Shown here one piece after another: positions 1 to 6,116 of a stretch of DNA of 14,469 nt. The stretch's first letter is position 1; every line of letters begins with the position of its first letter. The translations under genes were made by a program, and so were the position numbers. The notes under the pieces were generated by a model that had not been told where the DNA came from, made no database searches, and was given only the letters and a program-made list of their open reading frames with translations. The stretch covers positions 483 through 14,951 of the forward strand of contig DMID01000043.1 of the NCBI GenBank assembly GCA_003449195.1. The letters run 5' to 3'. Origin of the DNA: Lysobacteraceae bacterium. Its GTDB lineage: Bacteria; Pseudomonadota; Gammaproteobacteria; Xanthomonadales; Xanthomonadaceae.

Positions 1-663
1 CTTGTGCAGGTCGGCGTAGTCGCCGATGAAGAACTGGCCGACGTAGCGCTCGAACCACTGGCGGGCGAACTGCGCGGTGGTCTCGGCGCGGGTCAGCTCG
101 GGCATCAGGTCGCGCACCTGCAGGCTCATCGCGGCCAGCGAGGCAAGCAGGCGCCGGGCCTGGTCGGCGGCCTCGTCGAGCGTGCCGCCGTCGGCGTTTT
201 CTTCCACCACCTGGCGCAGCAGCAGCTCGATCGAGCGCACCTTGGCCGAAACGAAGGTGGGGCCATTCTCGCTGAACTCGACCAGCGAGGACAGCAACTG
301 GGCCACCAGCGGCATCATCGCGACCATCTCGCGTGCGCCGATGCGGTCCTGGCGCAGCCAGCCGGCGTTGCGGAAGCGTTCGTAGATGGCGGCCGCGCGC
401 AGGTTCAGGGCCATGTCCGGCGGGCTGCCGTCCTCGGCCTCCCACGGGTCGTCCACCAGCAGGTAGCGCTCGATCGCGGCGACGATCTCGCGGCGCGGCA
501 GCCCGTGAAGGGGCGGGATCGGCGCGTCCGGGCCGAAGAATTCGTCGAACAGCCGGCACAGCAGCTGCCAGTAGTGCTCGCGGTTGGGCGAGGCCAGCGG
601 GCCGAACAGGCCCGGCGGCACGCGCGAAAACAGCGATGTCCCTGACGGCGAGGGGTGATGCAC
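1..663 (-). CDS. JetA-like (Wadjet / Mks kleisin) protein, partial
   Basis: This leftward frame is open from the window edge and carries the N-terminal 221 codons; the C-terminus lies outside. Near the start (residues 11-31) it reads LFSRVPPGLFGPLASPNREH followed by Tyr, which is how JetA proteins (formerly DUF5716) begin. Further on are NAGWLRQDRIGAREM and then QWFERYVGQFFIGDYADLHK, matching the family pattern FF..YV...LI.DY..LH. JetA is the kleisin-like subunit of the Wadjet SMC complex (JetABCD, related to MksFEBG), which cleaves circular plasmid DNA. The start used is a GTG at 661-663, because it places the conserved LF..P..LF.PLAS segment close to the N-terminus. A TTG near 742-744 is a longer alternative. 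If jetB, jetC and jetD are present they should follow to the left. Recognition is from remembered family patterns and is not a database result. Confidence 0.72.
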   Translation of the reverse strand, partial: MHHPSPSGTSLFSRVPPGLFGPLASPNREHYWQLLCRLFDEFFGPDAPIPPLHGLPRREIVAAIERYLLVDDPWEAEDGSPPDMALNLRAAAIYERFRNAGWLRQDRIGAREMVAMMPLVAQLLSSLVEFSENGPTFVSAKVRSIELLLRQVVEENADGGTLDEAADQARRLLASLAAMSLQVRDLMPELTRAETTAQFARQWFERYVGQFFIGDYADLHK

Positions 664-788
664 GAGCGGTCCGGCGTAGACGGGACCGGCGATGGTAACG
701 GCCGCCGGGGGCGGCGTCGATTCGCGGCCGACAGGCCCATGCAAGGGAAAGGTCCCCGGAGCCGTCCATGGCTACCGGGCGATGCGGC

Positions 789-3149
789 TCAGAAGCTCCA
801 GTTCAGGCTGACGCGCCAGTTGCGGCCCGGTTCGCTGTAACGGCCGATGCCGTAATCGGTGGCATAGCCGTACAGGTAGAAATCGCCGCGGGTGACGTTG
901 CGGATGCGCGCCCACTGGTAGTACTTCTCGTCGAAGGCGTTGTACAGGCCGGCATTGACGCGCAGATGCTCGTTGACGCGGAAGCTGCCATACAGGTCGA
1001 ACACGGTGTAGGCATCGCTCAGGAAGGGCTCGTCCACGCTGCCGAAGATGTCGGTGACGGTGTTCACGTCGCCGCGCTTCTTGGCCAGCGAATGGCTCAG
1101 GTTGCCGGTGACGCGCAAGCGGTTGTCGATGCCCTGCCAGCTCAGGCCGAGCACGCCGCGATCCGGGTTGATGCTGTCCAGCGGCGAGCCGTCCTTCTGC
1201 TCGCCCTCGTTGTGCGACCACGCCGCGCGCAGCAGCCAGGCCTCGCCGAGCTTCCATTGCGCTTCCAGCTCGGCGCCCTTGACGGTGACCTTGCCGACGT
1301 TGACCACCGAGGTGTAGGCATAGCCGTAGCGGGTGGTGCACACGCCGCGCGTGCAGCTCCGGTATTGGGTGGACGGGTCACCGACCAGACTGACGGTGTC
1401 GATGAAGTCGTCGTAGCGGTCGCGGAACACGGACAGGCCCACGCGCAGGCGTTTGCTTTCCCAGCGCCAGCCGGCTTCCAGATTCAGGCTCTTCTCGGCT
1501 TTCAGGTCCGGGTTGGCAGCCACGGTGGGCACGCTGACAGTGGCGCCGGTGCCGACCTGGGTGATGTCGGTGGTGCTCGTTGGTGCATACATCTCGCCGG
1601 TGGTCGGCGCGCGGAAGCCGCGGCCGGCCTGGAACCAGAGCGTCTGATGGGGCAGGAAGGCATAGCTGATGCCGGCCTGCCATGTTGGCGAGGAGAAGCT
1701 CACGTCGCGCACGGTGCCGCTCTTGTCCACGAAAGTGGCATCGAGCCTGGGCGAGTAGTCGTAGCGGTCGTAACGTGCACCGAAGGTGAGCTGCAGACGC
1801 GCGTCGAGCAGGCCGATGCGGTCGCGCAAGTAAAGGTTCCACGAGGTCGTGTCGGTCTTGGGCACCTGGCCGGGGTCGACGGTGGCCGAATCCAGCACGC
1901 CGGCGTTGTTCCAGCGGTAATCCACGGCGGAATAGTCGATCTTGCGCCGCTGCCATGCCGCGCCGTACAGCAAGGACTGGCGCCAGCCATCGCCTTCCAG
2001 CGCCTTGTCCATGTCCACGGCGAAACGGTCGAGTTTCTGCTCGTCGTTGCGGTCTTCCGCGCGCTGGCACGGCAGTGCCACGGTGCAGGTCGTGGTCACG
2101 TTGCTCGCGACGGGATTGGCCGAGGTGCCGCTGCCGGAAGTGATGCGGGTGATGCCGTAGCTTTTGGTCACCTGATGGTCGGCATGGGCTTCCAGCGTGT
2201 CGAACATCGCGTTGTCGGCCGACCACACGTAGTTCAGGCCGTAGCGGTCGCGGTCGTTGCTGTCATCGCCCACGCGGGTCATGTAGCCGGGTGCGGAAAC
2301 GCGGCTGAGGTTGTCCACCAGGTTGTCGGCGCGGTTGCGCTCGTAAGCGAGGCCGAAGCGGTGGGCTTGGCTTGGCACCAGTTCGATCTTGGCCAGCACG
2401 TTGGTGCTGTCGGTGTCGATCGGGTCCGGCGTGCGGCGGCCGCTGCCGGTATCGATGTCGGTGTGTGAATAGAAGCCGTCGGCTTCGTGGCCCTTGCGCC
2501 TGGTCCAGGTCAGCATCGACTCGACGATGCCGGTGCGGTTGGCCACGGTGAAGTTGCCCAGTTTCTCGTCGTTGTAACTGGTGTAGCCGGTTTTCAGGCC
2601 GAAATGGGTGTCGTTGCCGCTCGCCTTGAGGTAGTCGGACGGGTCCTTGGTGGTGAACACCACCGCGCCGCCGAGTGCGCCGCTGCCGGCGCTGATGGAG
2701 TCGGCGCCCTTGATGATCTCCACGCTCTTGAGCGAATCCACGTCCACGCCGCCGCGCCCGGCACGGAAGAACTCGTAGTTGCGGGCCGTTTCGAGGCCCT
2801 CTGCCATCGACAGGCCGTCGATGGTCATCGCCACGCGGTCGCCTTCGATGCCGCGGATGTTGAAGCCGTTGTCGCCGAAACGGCCCATGTCCGCGATGCT
2901 CACGCCGGGCACGTAGCGGACCAGGTCTTCCATGTTTTCGGCCTGCTCGTCCTCGATCCTGGCCGCATCGATCACGGTGACGTTCTGGTTGGTCGAGGCC
3001 TTCTTGTCGCGCTGGCCTTTTACCTCGACCGGGTCGAAGGTCTTGGCGTCGGCTGTGCCTGCGACGGCCGTTTCCGCGGCGACGGCGGGCAAGGTCGGGG
3101 ACAGGCTGGCGGCAATGGTCAGGGCCAGCAGGGTGGGGACGGGTTTCAT
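789..3149 (-). CDS. TonB-dependent outer-membrane receptor (hemoglobin/transferrin/lactoferrin receptor type)
   Basis: A complete 786-residue outer-membrane receptor. It has a signal peptide (residues 1 to about 25, ending PAVAA), a TonB-box-like segment DPVEVKG (39-45), a plug domain (about 50-170, with NIRGIEGDRVAMTIDGLSMA and SVEIIKGADS), then a 22-strand-type barrel ending in Trp-Ser-Phe, the usual terminal aromatic of outer-membrane barrels. FRAP (512-515) and NPDL (546-549) correspond to the FRAP/NPNL box of haem and haemoglobin receptors. However, there is no histidine between these motifs and none in the plug, so haem as ligand is uncertain. Two close cysteine pairs (355/361 and 599/604) fall in likely surface loops and could form disulfides. 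The ATG is preceded by CGGAG six bases upstream. It lies 185 bp after the EF-hand gene and is probably the last gene of a Fur-controlled unit. A ferric or other metal complex is as likely as haem. Confidence 0.9.
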   Translation of the reverse strand: MKPVPTLLALTIAASLSPTLPAVAAETAVAGTADAKTFDPVEVKGQRDKKASTNQNVTVIDAARIEDEQAENMEDLVRYVPGVSIADMGRFGDNGFNIRGIEGDRVAMTIDGLSMAEGLETARNYEFFRAGRGGVDVDSLKSVEIIKGADSISAGSGALGGAVVFTTKDPSDYLKASGNDTHFGLKTGYTSYNDEKLGNFTVANRTGIVESMLTWTRRKGHEADGFYSHTDIDTGSGRRTPDPIDTDSTNVLAKIELVPSQAHRFGLAYERNRADNLVDNLSRVSAPGYMTRVGDDSNDRDRYGLNYVWSADNAMFDTLEAHADHQVTKSYGITRITSGSGTSANPVASNVTTTCTVALPCQRAEDRNDEQKLDRFAVDMDKALEGDGWRQSLLYGAAWQRRKIDYSAVDYRWNNAGVLDSATVDPGQVPKTDTTSWNLYLRDRIGLLDARLQLTFGARYDRYDYSPRLDATFVDKSGTVRDVSFSSPTWQAGISYAFLPHQTLWFQAGRGFRAPTTGEMYAPTSTTDITQVGTGATVSVPTVAANPDLKAEKSLNLEAGWRWESKRLRVGLSVFRDRYDDFIDTVSLVGDPSTQYRSCTRGVCTTRYGYAYTSVVNVGKVTVKGAELEAQWKLGEAWLLRAAWSHNEGEQKDGSPLDSINPDRGVLGLSWQGIDNRLRVTGNLSHSLAKKRGDVNTVTDIFGSVDEPFLSDAYTVFDLYGSFRVNEHLRVNAGLYNAFDEKYYQWARIRNVTRGDFYLYGYATDYGIGRYSEPGRNWRVSLNWSF

Positions 3150-3239
3150 CGTGGGCTCCGCAGTCAGGTAATGGGGGCTTGCGCCGGCCGGCGCGTTCCT
3201 GGCTGCGTGCGCCCATGGCGCCGTGCGTTGCTGGGAAAG

Positions 3240-3257
3240 GCATCGCAGGGGCGATGC
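3240..3257. repeat. Inverted repeat (7-bp stem) between EF-hand and receptor genes
   Basis: GCATCGC and GCGATGC pair perfectly around a 4-base loop (AGGG). It sits in the 185-bp gap between the EF-hand gene stop and the receptor start. No T-tract follows on the leftward strand, so a classical terminator is unlikely. It could reduce or stabilise the receptor part of the transcript. Confidence 0.5.
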
Positions 3258-3275
3258 GCTGTCGTGCAGGGGAGG

Positions 3276-3299
3276 GATGCCGGGAGTCGAGCCGGCATC
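3276..3299. repeat. Inverted repeat (8-bp stem) after the EF-hand gene
   Basis: GATGCCGG and CCGGCATC form a perfect 8-bp stem around the 8-base loop GAGTCGAG, 36 bases beyond the EF-hand stop codon on the leftward strand. No T-run follows. With the neighbouring 7-bp hairpin it gives two stable stems in the intercistronic gap, as seen where processing sets different levels of genes in one operon; that role is inferred. Confidence 0.5.
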
Positions 3300-3334
3300 G
3301 GGGATTCATCGGGTGGACGAGCCGTTGCCCGAAG

Positions 3335-4237
3335 TCAGTGTTTGTTGCTATCGCGGGCGGAAGCGGCCGGGCGCTCGCGCGAGGGCAGCGGCAGCTTGGC
3401 ATCGGCAGCATCGACCACGCCGTCGCGGTTGCGGTCGGCGGTGTCGAACAGGCGCTTGCCGGAAGCCTGGTATTCGGCAAAGGTCATCTTCCCGTCCTTG
3501 TCGGTGTCGAGCACGCCGAACCGCACGTGTGCCTGGCGGTCTTCGCGCTTGTCCAGTTCGGCCACGCGCGCGTCGATGCGAGCCCGGTATTCGGCCGCGT
3601 ATTCGCTGCGATCCAGCAGGCCATCGTGGTTGCGGTCGCTGCGGGCAAACTGCGCGGCGCGGTCTTGGTCATATTCGACGCGGCTCACCTTGCCGTCGCC
3701 GTTGCTGTCGTACAGCGCAAGAAAACCTTCAGCCGAGTGACTGGTGGGCATGGACAGCAGGCCGGGGCTGCGCCCGGATCGGTCGGGCATCGCCTTGCTG
3801 CTCTTTTTGCCGCGTTCGGCCAGTACGCGCTCGCCGCCTTGCCAGGTCTTTTCGCCCGCTGCATCGAACTCGCCGCGCGAGATGGTGCCGTTCTTGTCGG
3901 CATCGAGCGCATCGAAGCGGACATCGGTCTGCTTCATCTGTGCAGTGGTTTCGCTTTCCAGTTGCGCATGCAGGCGGCCGGCGAACTCTTGCACGTACTC
4001 GGCTTCGCTCAAGGTGCCGTCGTGGTCGGCGTCGGTGGCATCGAAGCGCATGCGACGGAATTGCTCGAACTCGGCCCACGTCACGCGGCCATCGCCATCG
4101 GCGTCGAACTCGGCGATGAAGGCCTGCACGTTGTCGCCGTGTCCGCCGATCTGCGGCTTGGGCTGCGCTGTCTGCGCCGTACCGGGGAAGGAAGCCAGCG
4201 CGCACAGCAGCGCACCGGCGAGGATGCCGATTTTCAT
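3335..4237 (-). CDS. Exported protein with seven EF-hand calcium-binding loops
   Basis: A 300-residue protein with a signal peptide (residues 1 to about 23, MKIGILAGALLCALASF, ending GTAQTA), so periplasmic or secreted. Seven canonical 12-residue EF-hand loops are visible: 45-56 (DADGDGRVTWAE), 69-80 (DADHDGTLSEAE), 112-123 (DADKNGTISRGE), 177-188 (DSNGDGKVSRVE), 201-212 (DRNHDGLLDRSE), 244-255 (DTDKDGKMTFAE) and 268-279 (DRNRDGVVDAAD). All but the last have Glu at position 12; the last has Asp. The stretch 130-170 is a basic, Gly/Ser-rich linker separating loops 1-3 from loops 4-7. The gene starts 30 bp after the DUF4198 stop on the same strand and precedes the TonB receptor, so it is probably co-transcribed with both. 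Binding of Ca2+ or a similar divalent cation follows from the loops; the cellular role is not known. Confidence 0.9.
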   Translation of the reverse strand: MKIGILAGALLCALASFPGTAQTAQPKPQIGGHGDNVQAFIAEFDADGDGRVTWAEFEQFRRMRFDATDADHDGTLSEAEYVQEFAGRLHAQLESETTAQMKQTDVRFDALDADKNGTISRGEFDAAGEKTWQGGERVLAERGKKSSKAMPDRSGRSPGLLSMPTSHSAEGFLALYDSNGDGKVSRVEYDQDRAAQFARSDRNHDGLLDRSEYAAEYRARIDARVAELDKREDRQAHVRFGVLDTDKDGKMTFAEYQASGKRLFDTADRNRDGVVDAADAKLPLPSRERPAASARDSNKH

Positions 4238-4267
4238 GGTGATTCTCTGAGGTGGAATGGACGGGAG

Positions 4268-5065
4268 TTACGGATTCAGCGCGTGGAAGCTCAGCGTGTA
4301 GCTGTTGCTGTATTCGGGGACGGGCGCGCCGGCCGGTGCGGTGCTGCGGTATCGGCTCAAGGCAAGCCAGGTGCCGGGTCCCTTCGGCGTGAAGCTCGCC
4401 TTGCCTTGCCCATCGCTGGTCAATCGCTCGACGTGCGGCTTGCGGTCCGAGGTCCACACCGCTTCGGTGATCTCGACCTTCTGCCCGGCCAGCGGTTTGC
4501 CGTCGTATTGCACGATGAAGACGAAAGGCTCGCCGACATACACGTCATCGGGATGGGTGACGGGCACGAATTCCAGGCCCTTGTTGCGTGCGGCAAGAGC
4601 CGTGCGGTCAGGGGCGCCGACGCTCACGTAGGTTTCGGCCAGCGTCAGTGATTGGAAGTCGGATATCACCTTGGCGCTGGACGGGATCTTCACCGCCGGG
4701 TCGCGGGTGCTCTCGCGCTTGCCGTCGATTTCCCAGATGCGGAACAACGCTCCGAGGCGCGGGCCGGTGCCGAGGCGGTAGGTGCCCTTGGCATTGGCGG
4801 GCAAGGTGTATTCGGCCACCGTGCGCGTCTTCATCACGTGCACCACGTCGGGTGTGGTTTCGCGGCCCTCCGGCGTGGTCACCGAGAAGCGGCTGCCATC
4901 GAAGGCGACTTCGGGCGTGAAGAAGGTTTCGGCGAAGGACGCATCCATCGCGATGGTCTGGCCGGCTCGCGGTGCGAAATCGCTCGGTGCGAGGTAGGGC
5001 GTGTGGGCAAATGCGGGATGCATGACGCCCCATGACAGGACGCCAGCCAGCAGCAACGATCTCAT
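4268..5065 (-). CDS. DUF4198 family periplasmic protein (metal-uptake associated)
   Basis: A 265-residue exported protein of the DUF4198/COG5266 type, a family annotated as the periplasmic component of cobalt/nickel-type uptake and often found beside TonB receptors. The signal peptide is residues 1-20 (MRSLLLAGVLSWGVMHPAFA) and cleavage would expose His21 as the first mature residue (HTPYLAP). A reading frame open to 5143 would add 26 residues before the signal peptide. The ATG at 5063-5065 was preferred because it opens directly on the signal sequence and has GGGGA about 8 bases upstream. The C-terminal half (about 170-260) looks like an Ig-like beta domain (DVYVGEPFVFIVQYDGKPLAG). It is first in the unit DUF4198, EF-hand, TonB receptor, and a Fur-box-like site with promoter lies 65-95 bp upstream. 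Metal binding is inferred from family and context. Confidence 0.87.
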   Translation of the reverse strand: MRSLLLAGVLSWGVMHPAFAHTPYLAPSDFAPRAGQTIAMDASFAETFFTPEVAFDGSRFSVTTPEGRETTPDVVHVMKTRTVAEYTLPANAKGTYRLGTGPRLGALFRIWEIDGKRESTRDPAVKIPSSAKVISDFQSLTLAETYVSVGAPDRTALAARNKGLEFVPVTHPDDVYVGEPFVFIVQYDGKPLAGQKVEITEAVWTSDRKPHVERLTSDGQGKASFTPKGPGTWLALSRYRSTAPAGAPVPEYSNSYTLSFHALNP

Positions 5066-5128
5066 GCGTGTTCCCCGAAAGAGTGAGGTGTGCGGATCGC
5101 TGGCTGCCGCGGAGCAGAGCTGGCTGCG

Positions 5129-5167
5129 CGCATTGTCATGCAAGTGAGAATTGTTTTCAACAATGCG
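5129..5167 (-). promoter_or_regulatory. Promoter with overlapping Fur-box-like operator for the DUF4198 unit
   Basis: On the leftward strand TTGAAA (5155-5160) and GACAAT (5132-5137) are separated by exactly 17 bases, a good sigma70 pair, giving a transcription start near 5125 and a leader of about 60 nt. The sequence TGAGAATTGTTTTCA (5145-5159) matches the 7-1-7 Fur consensus TGATAATGATTATCA at 11 of 15 positions and covers the -35 box and part of the spacer, as expected for a repressor site. A perfect 8-bp inverted repeat (CGCATTGT 5129-5136, ACAATGCG 5160-5167) encloses it. Regulation by Fur is inferred. Confidence 0.68.
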
Positions 5168-5271
5168 GAGGGCTTGTCGGGAATTTCCTACCGTTCACGG
5201 GGCGGGTTTCCCGCTGTGCCGGCAGTTCTTACGCAGGCATGCTCGACTGGGTTTGGCGGCGGAGGACGGGC

Positions 5272-5538
5272 ATGGAAATCAGGGAATCCGGAGCAGGCTT
5301 CGAGGTAATCGGAGCGGCGTATTACGAGGTCTTCCCGACCCGTTTCGGCGCATTGCTGGCCGCGTTCTGTCTGGCCGCGCGGCGCGCGAAGTTCAGCGGC
5401 CGCACGGTGGCGGTCCGTGTCCCCGCCGCATGGGGTGGCACGGTGGAAGTCACCCCCGAAGTCGCGGGAAGGATCCTCGACGGCGCCGCGCTTCCTTCCG
5501 GAATGCGGGCGGATGTATCGGAGCGCAGGGCCGGATAG
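5272..5538 (+). CDS. Small hypothetical protein (88 aa)
   Basis: Not recognised as a named family. The frame is open further upstream, but the ATG at 5272 has a strong ribosome binding site (GGAGGA, five bases before the ATG), which decides the start. The protein has no signal peptide or clear membrane segment. It contains the compact stretch AYYEVFPTRFGALLAAFCLA, then RTVAVRVPAAWGGTVEVTP. The layout, a short beta strand, an aromatic helix rich in Ala, then a V.VP..WG strand, suggests a small single alpha/beta domain. It is divergent from the DUF4198 unit with a 206-bp gap, so the Fur-box-like site at 5145-5159 could affect both, though no convincing rightward promoter was seen. A hairpin with a T-run at 5612-5645 may end the transcript. 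Confidence 0.65.
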   Translation: MEIRESGAGFEVIGAAYYEVFPTRFGALLAAFCLAARRAKFSGRTVAVRVPAAWGGTVEVTPEVAGRILDGAALPSGMRADVSERRAG

Positions 5539-5611
5539 GTTCTGGCCGTCACGGACAAGTCATTGGGTGGCCGCCCATTCCATCCGCAGCTTTCCGCTTC
5601 CCGTTGAGGTC

Positions 5612-5645
5612 AGATGCCTGGCGGCATCTATTTGTCGAGTTTTTT
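5612..5645 (+). terminator. Candidate terminator after the 88-aa gene
   Basis: AGATGCC (5612-5618) and GGCATCT (5623-5629) form a perfect 7-bp stem with a TGGC loop, followed by ATTTGTCGAG and six T residues (5640-5645). The T-run begins about ten bases after the stem, so this is an imperfect intrinsic terminator for the rightward strand. Confidence 0.45.
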
Positions 5646-5647
5646 GC

Positions 5648-5850
5648 TTAGGCCCGGGGCTTGTCCGGCTGGGTGCCAAGGCTGATGATCTTGCGTGTGT
5701 CATGCACGCGGTAGTCCAGCCACCAGCCATTGATGCCATTGATGCCGGGCAGTGCAGACAGGCCTTCGTCGTCGCGCAATGGCTTGTCTCCGGGCTTGCT
5801 CTGCGCAAGGCGAGGTCGGTCAATACTTTCCGGGCAGTACGCGCGATGAC
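5648..5850 (-). pseudogene. Tyrosine integrase N-terminal domain relic B
   Basis: Leftward translation gives KVLTDLALRRA in one frame and, after a one-base shift, KPGDKPLRDDEGLSALPG then NGWWLDYRVHDTRKIISLG, ending at TAA (5648-5650). Joined, this follows the arm-binding (DUF4102) domain of P4-type integrases: LTD.AIR.AKPGDKP..L.DG.GL.L.V...G...W.LDYR..GK.KT.SLG.YP. Only about 65 of the roughly 400 residues of an integrase remain, so there is no core-binding or catalytic domain. A 9-base tandem duplication (encoding ING twice, in GINGING) lies inside. The frameshift is at about 5799-5806, where GCAAGC replaces an expected GCCAAG-like run. It is clearly non-functional. It lies directly after relic A in the same direction. 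Confidence 0.75.
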
Positions 5851-5884
5851 AGTGGACGGCAGCAGGGCAAGGCTGCCTCCTGTC

Positions 5885-6116
5885 AGCGCTGCTTTCATGG
5901 CGCCGCCGGGCGTCGACCAACCCCGGACCAAGGTCGATGCCAATGGATAGTGTTGCGTTTGCCTGTGACCGGTTGTCGGTAGCTCTGGCGCCACCCGTTT
6001 CATGCCGCAAGCGGCAGCAGGCAAAGACCACCGCCGTCACGCAGCGTGTCGGGCTTGGAGTCGGGCCTGATCTTGCGGATGGCCGTGCCGGCAAGGAGTG
6101 TGAAGGTATTGGACAT
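5885..6116 (-). pseudogene. Tyrosine integrase N-terminal domain relic A
   Basis: From ATG 6114-6116 the leftward frame reads MSNTFTLLAGTAIRKIRPDS then KPDTLRDGGGLCLLPLAA, stops at TGA (6000-6002), continues as NGWRQSYRQPVTGKRN, and after a frame change near 5950 as TLSIGIDLGPGLVDARRRHE. Together these follow the whole arm-binding domain of P4-type integrases (LT..AIR..KP..KP..L.DGGGL.LLV...G...WR..YR..GK..TLSIG.YP...L.DAR.R..). An internal stop and a frameshift disable it, and the core-binding and catalytic domains are gone. The start lies about 150 bp beyond the 3' end of the tRNA-Met gene and just after its terminator, the usual place for the integrase of an element inserted in a tRNA. Confidence 0.8.

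Noticed and set aside
4..645. Rightward open frame of 213 codons at the left edge
   Set aside because: It is the antisense shadow of the JetA-like frame, rich in Gln, His, Arg and Ala, with no motif.
701..715. GC hairpin GCCGCC-GGG-GGCGGC as terminator of the TonB receptor gene
   Set aside because: The stem is short, no T-run follows on the leftward strand, and such GC pairs are frequent by chance in this composition.
768..2468. Long rightward open frame of 566 codons opposite the TonB receptor, followed by others at 2487-3740 and 3179-4651
   Set aside because: They are antisense to genes with signal peptides, receptor motifs and EF-hands, have no recognisable domains, and have the Val/Ala/Gly/His-rich composition typical of shadow frames in GC-rich DNA.
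5032..5271. Longer N-terminus for the 88-aa protein
   Set aside because: It would cross the DUF4198 promoter and start region, is Cys/Arg-rich and noncoding in appearance, and the strong ribosome binding site lies just before 5272.
5540..5650. Search for a second copy of the tRNA-Met 3' end (att repeat) left of the integrase relics
   Set aside because: No convincing direct repeat of the tRNA 3' end was seen; TGGGTGGCC at about 5564 is too short and imperfect.
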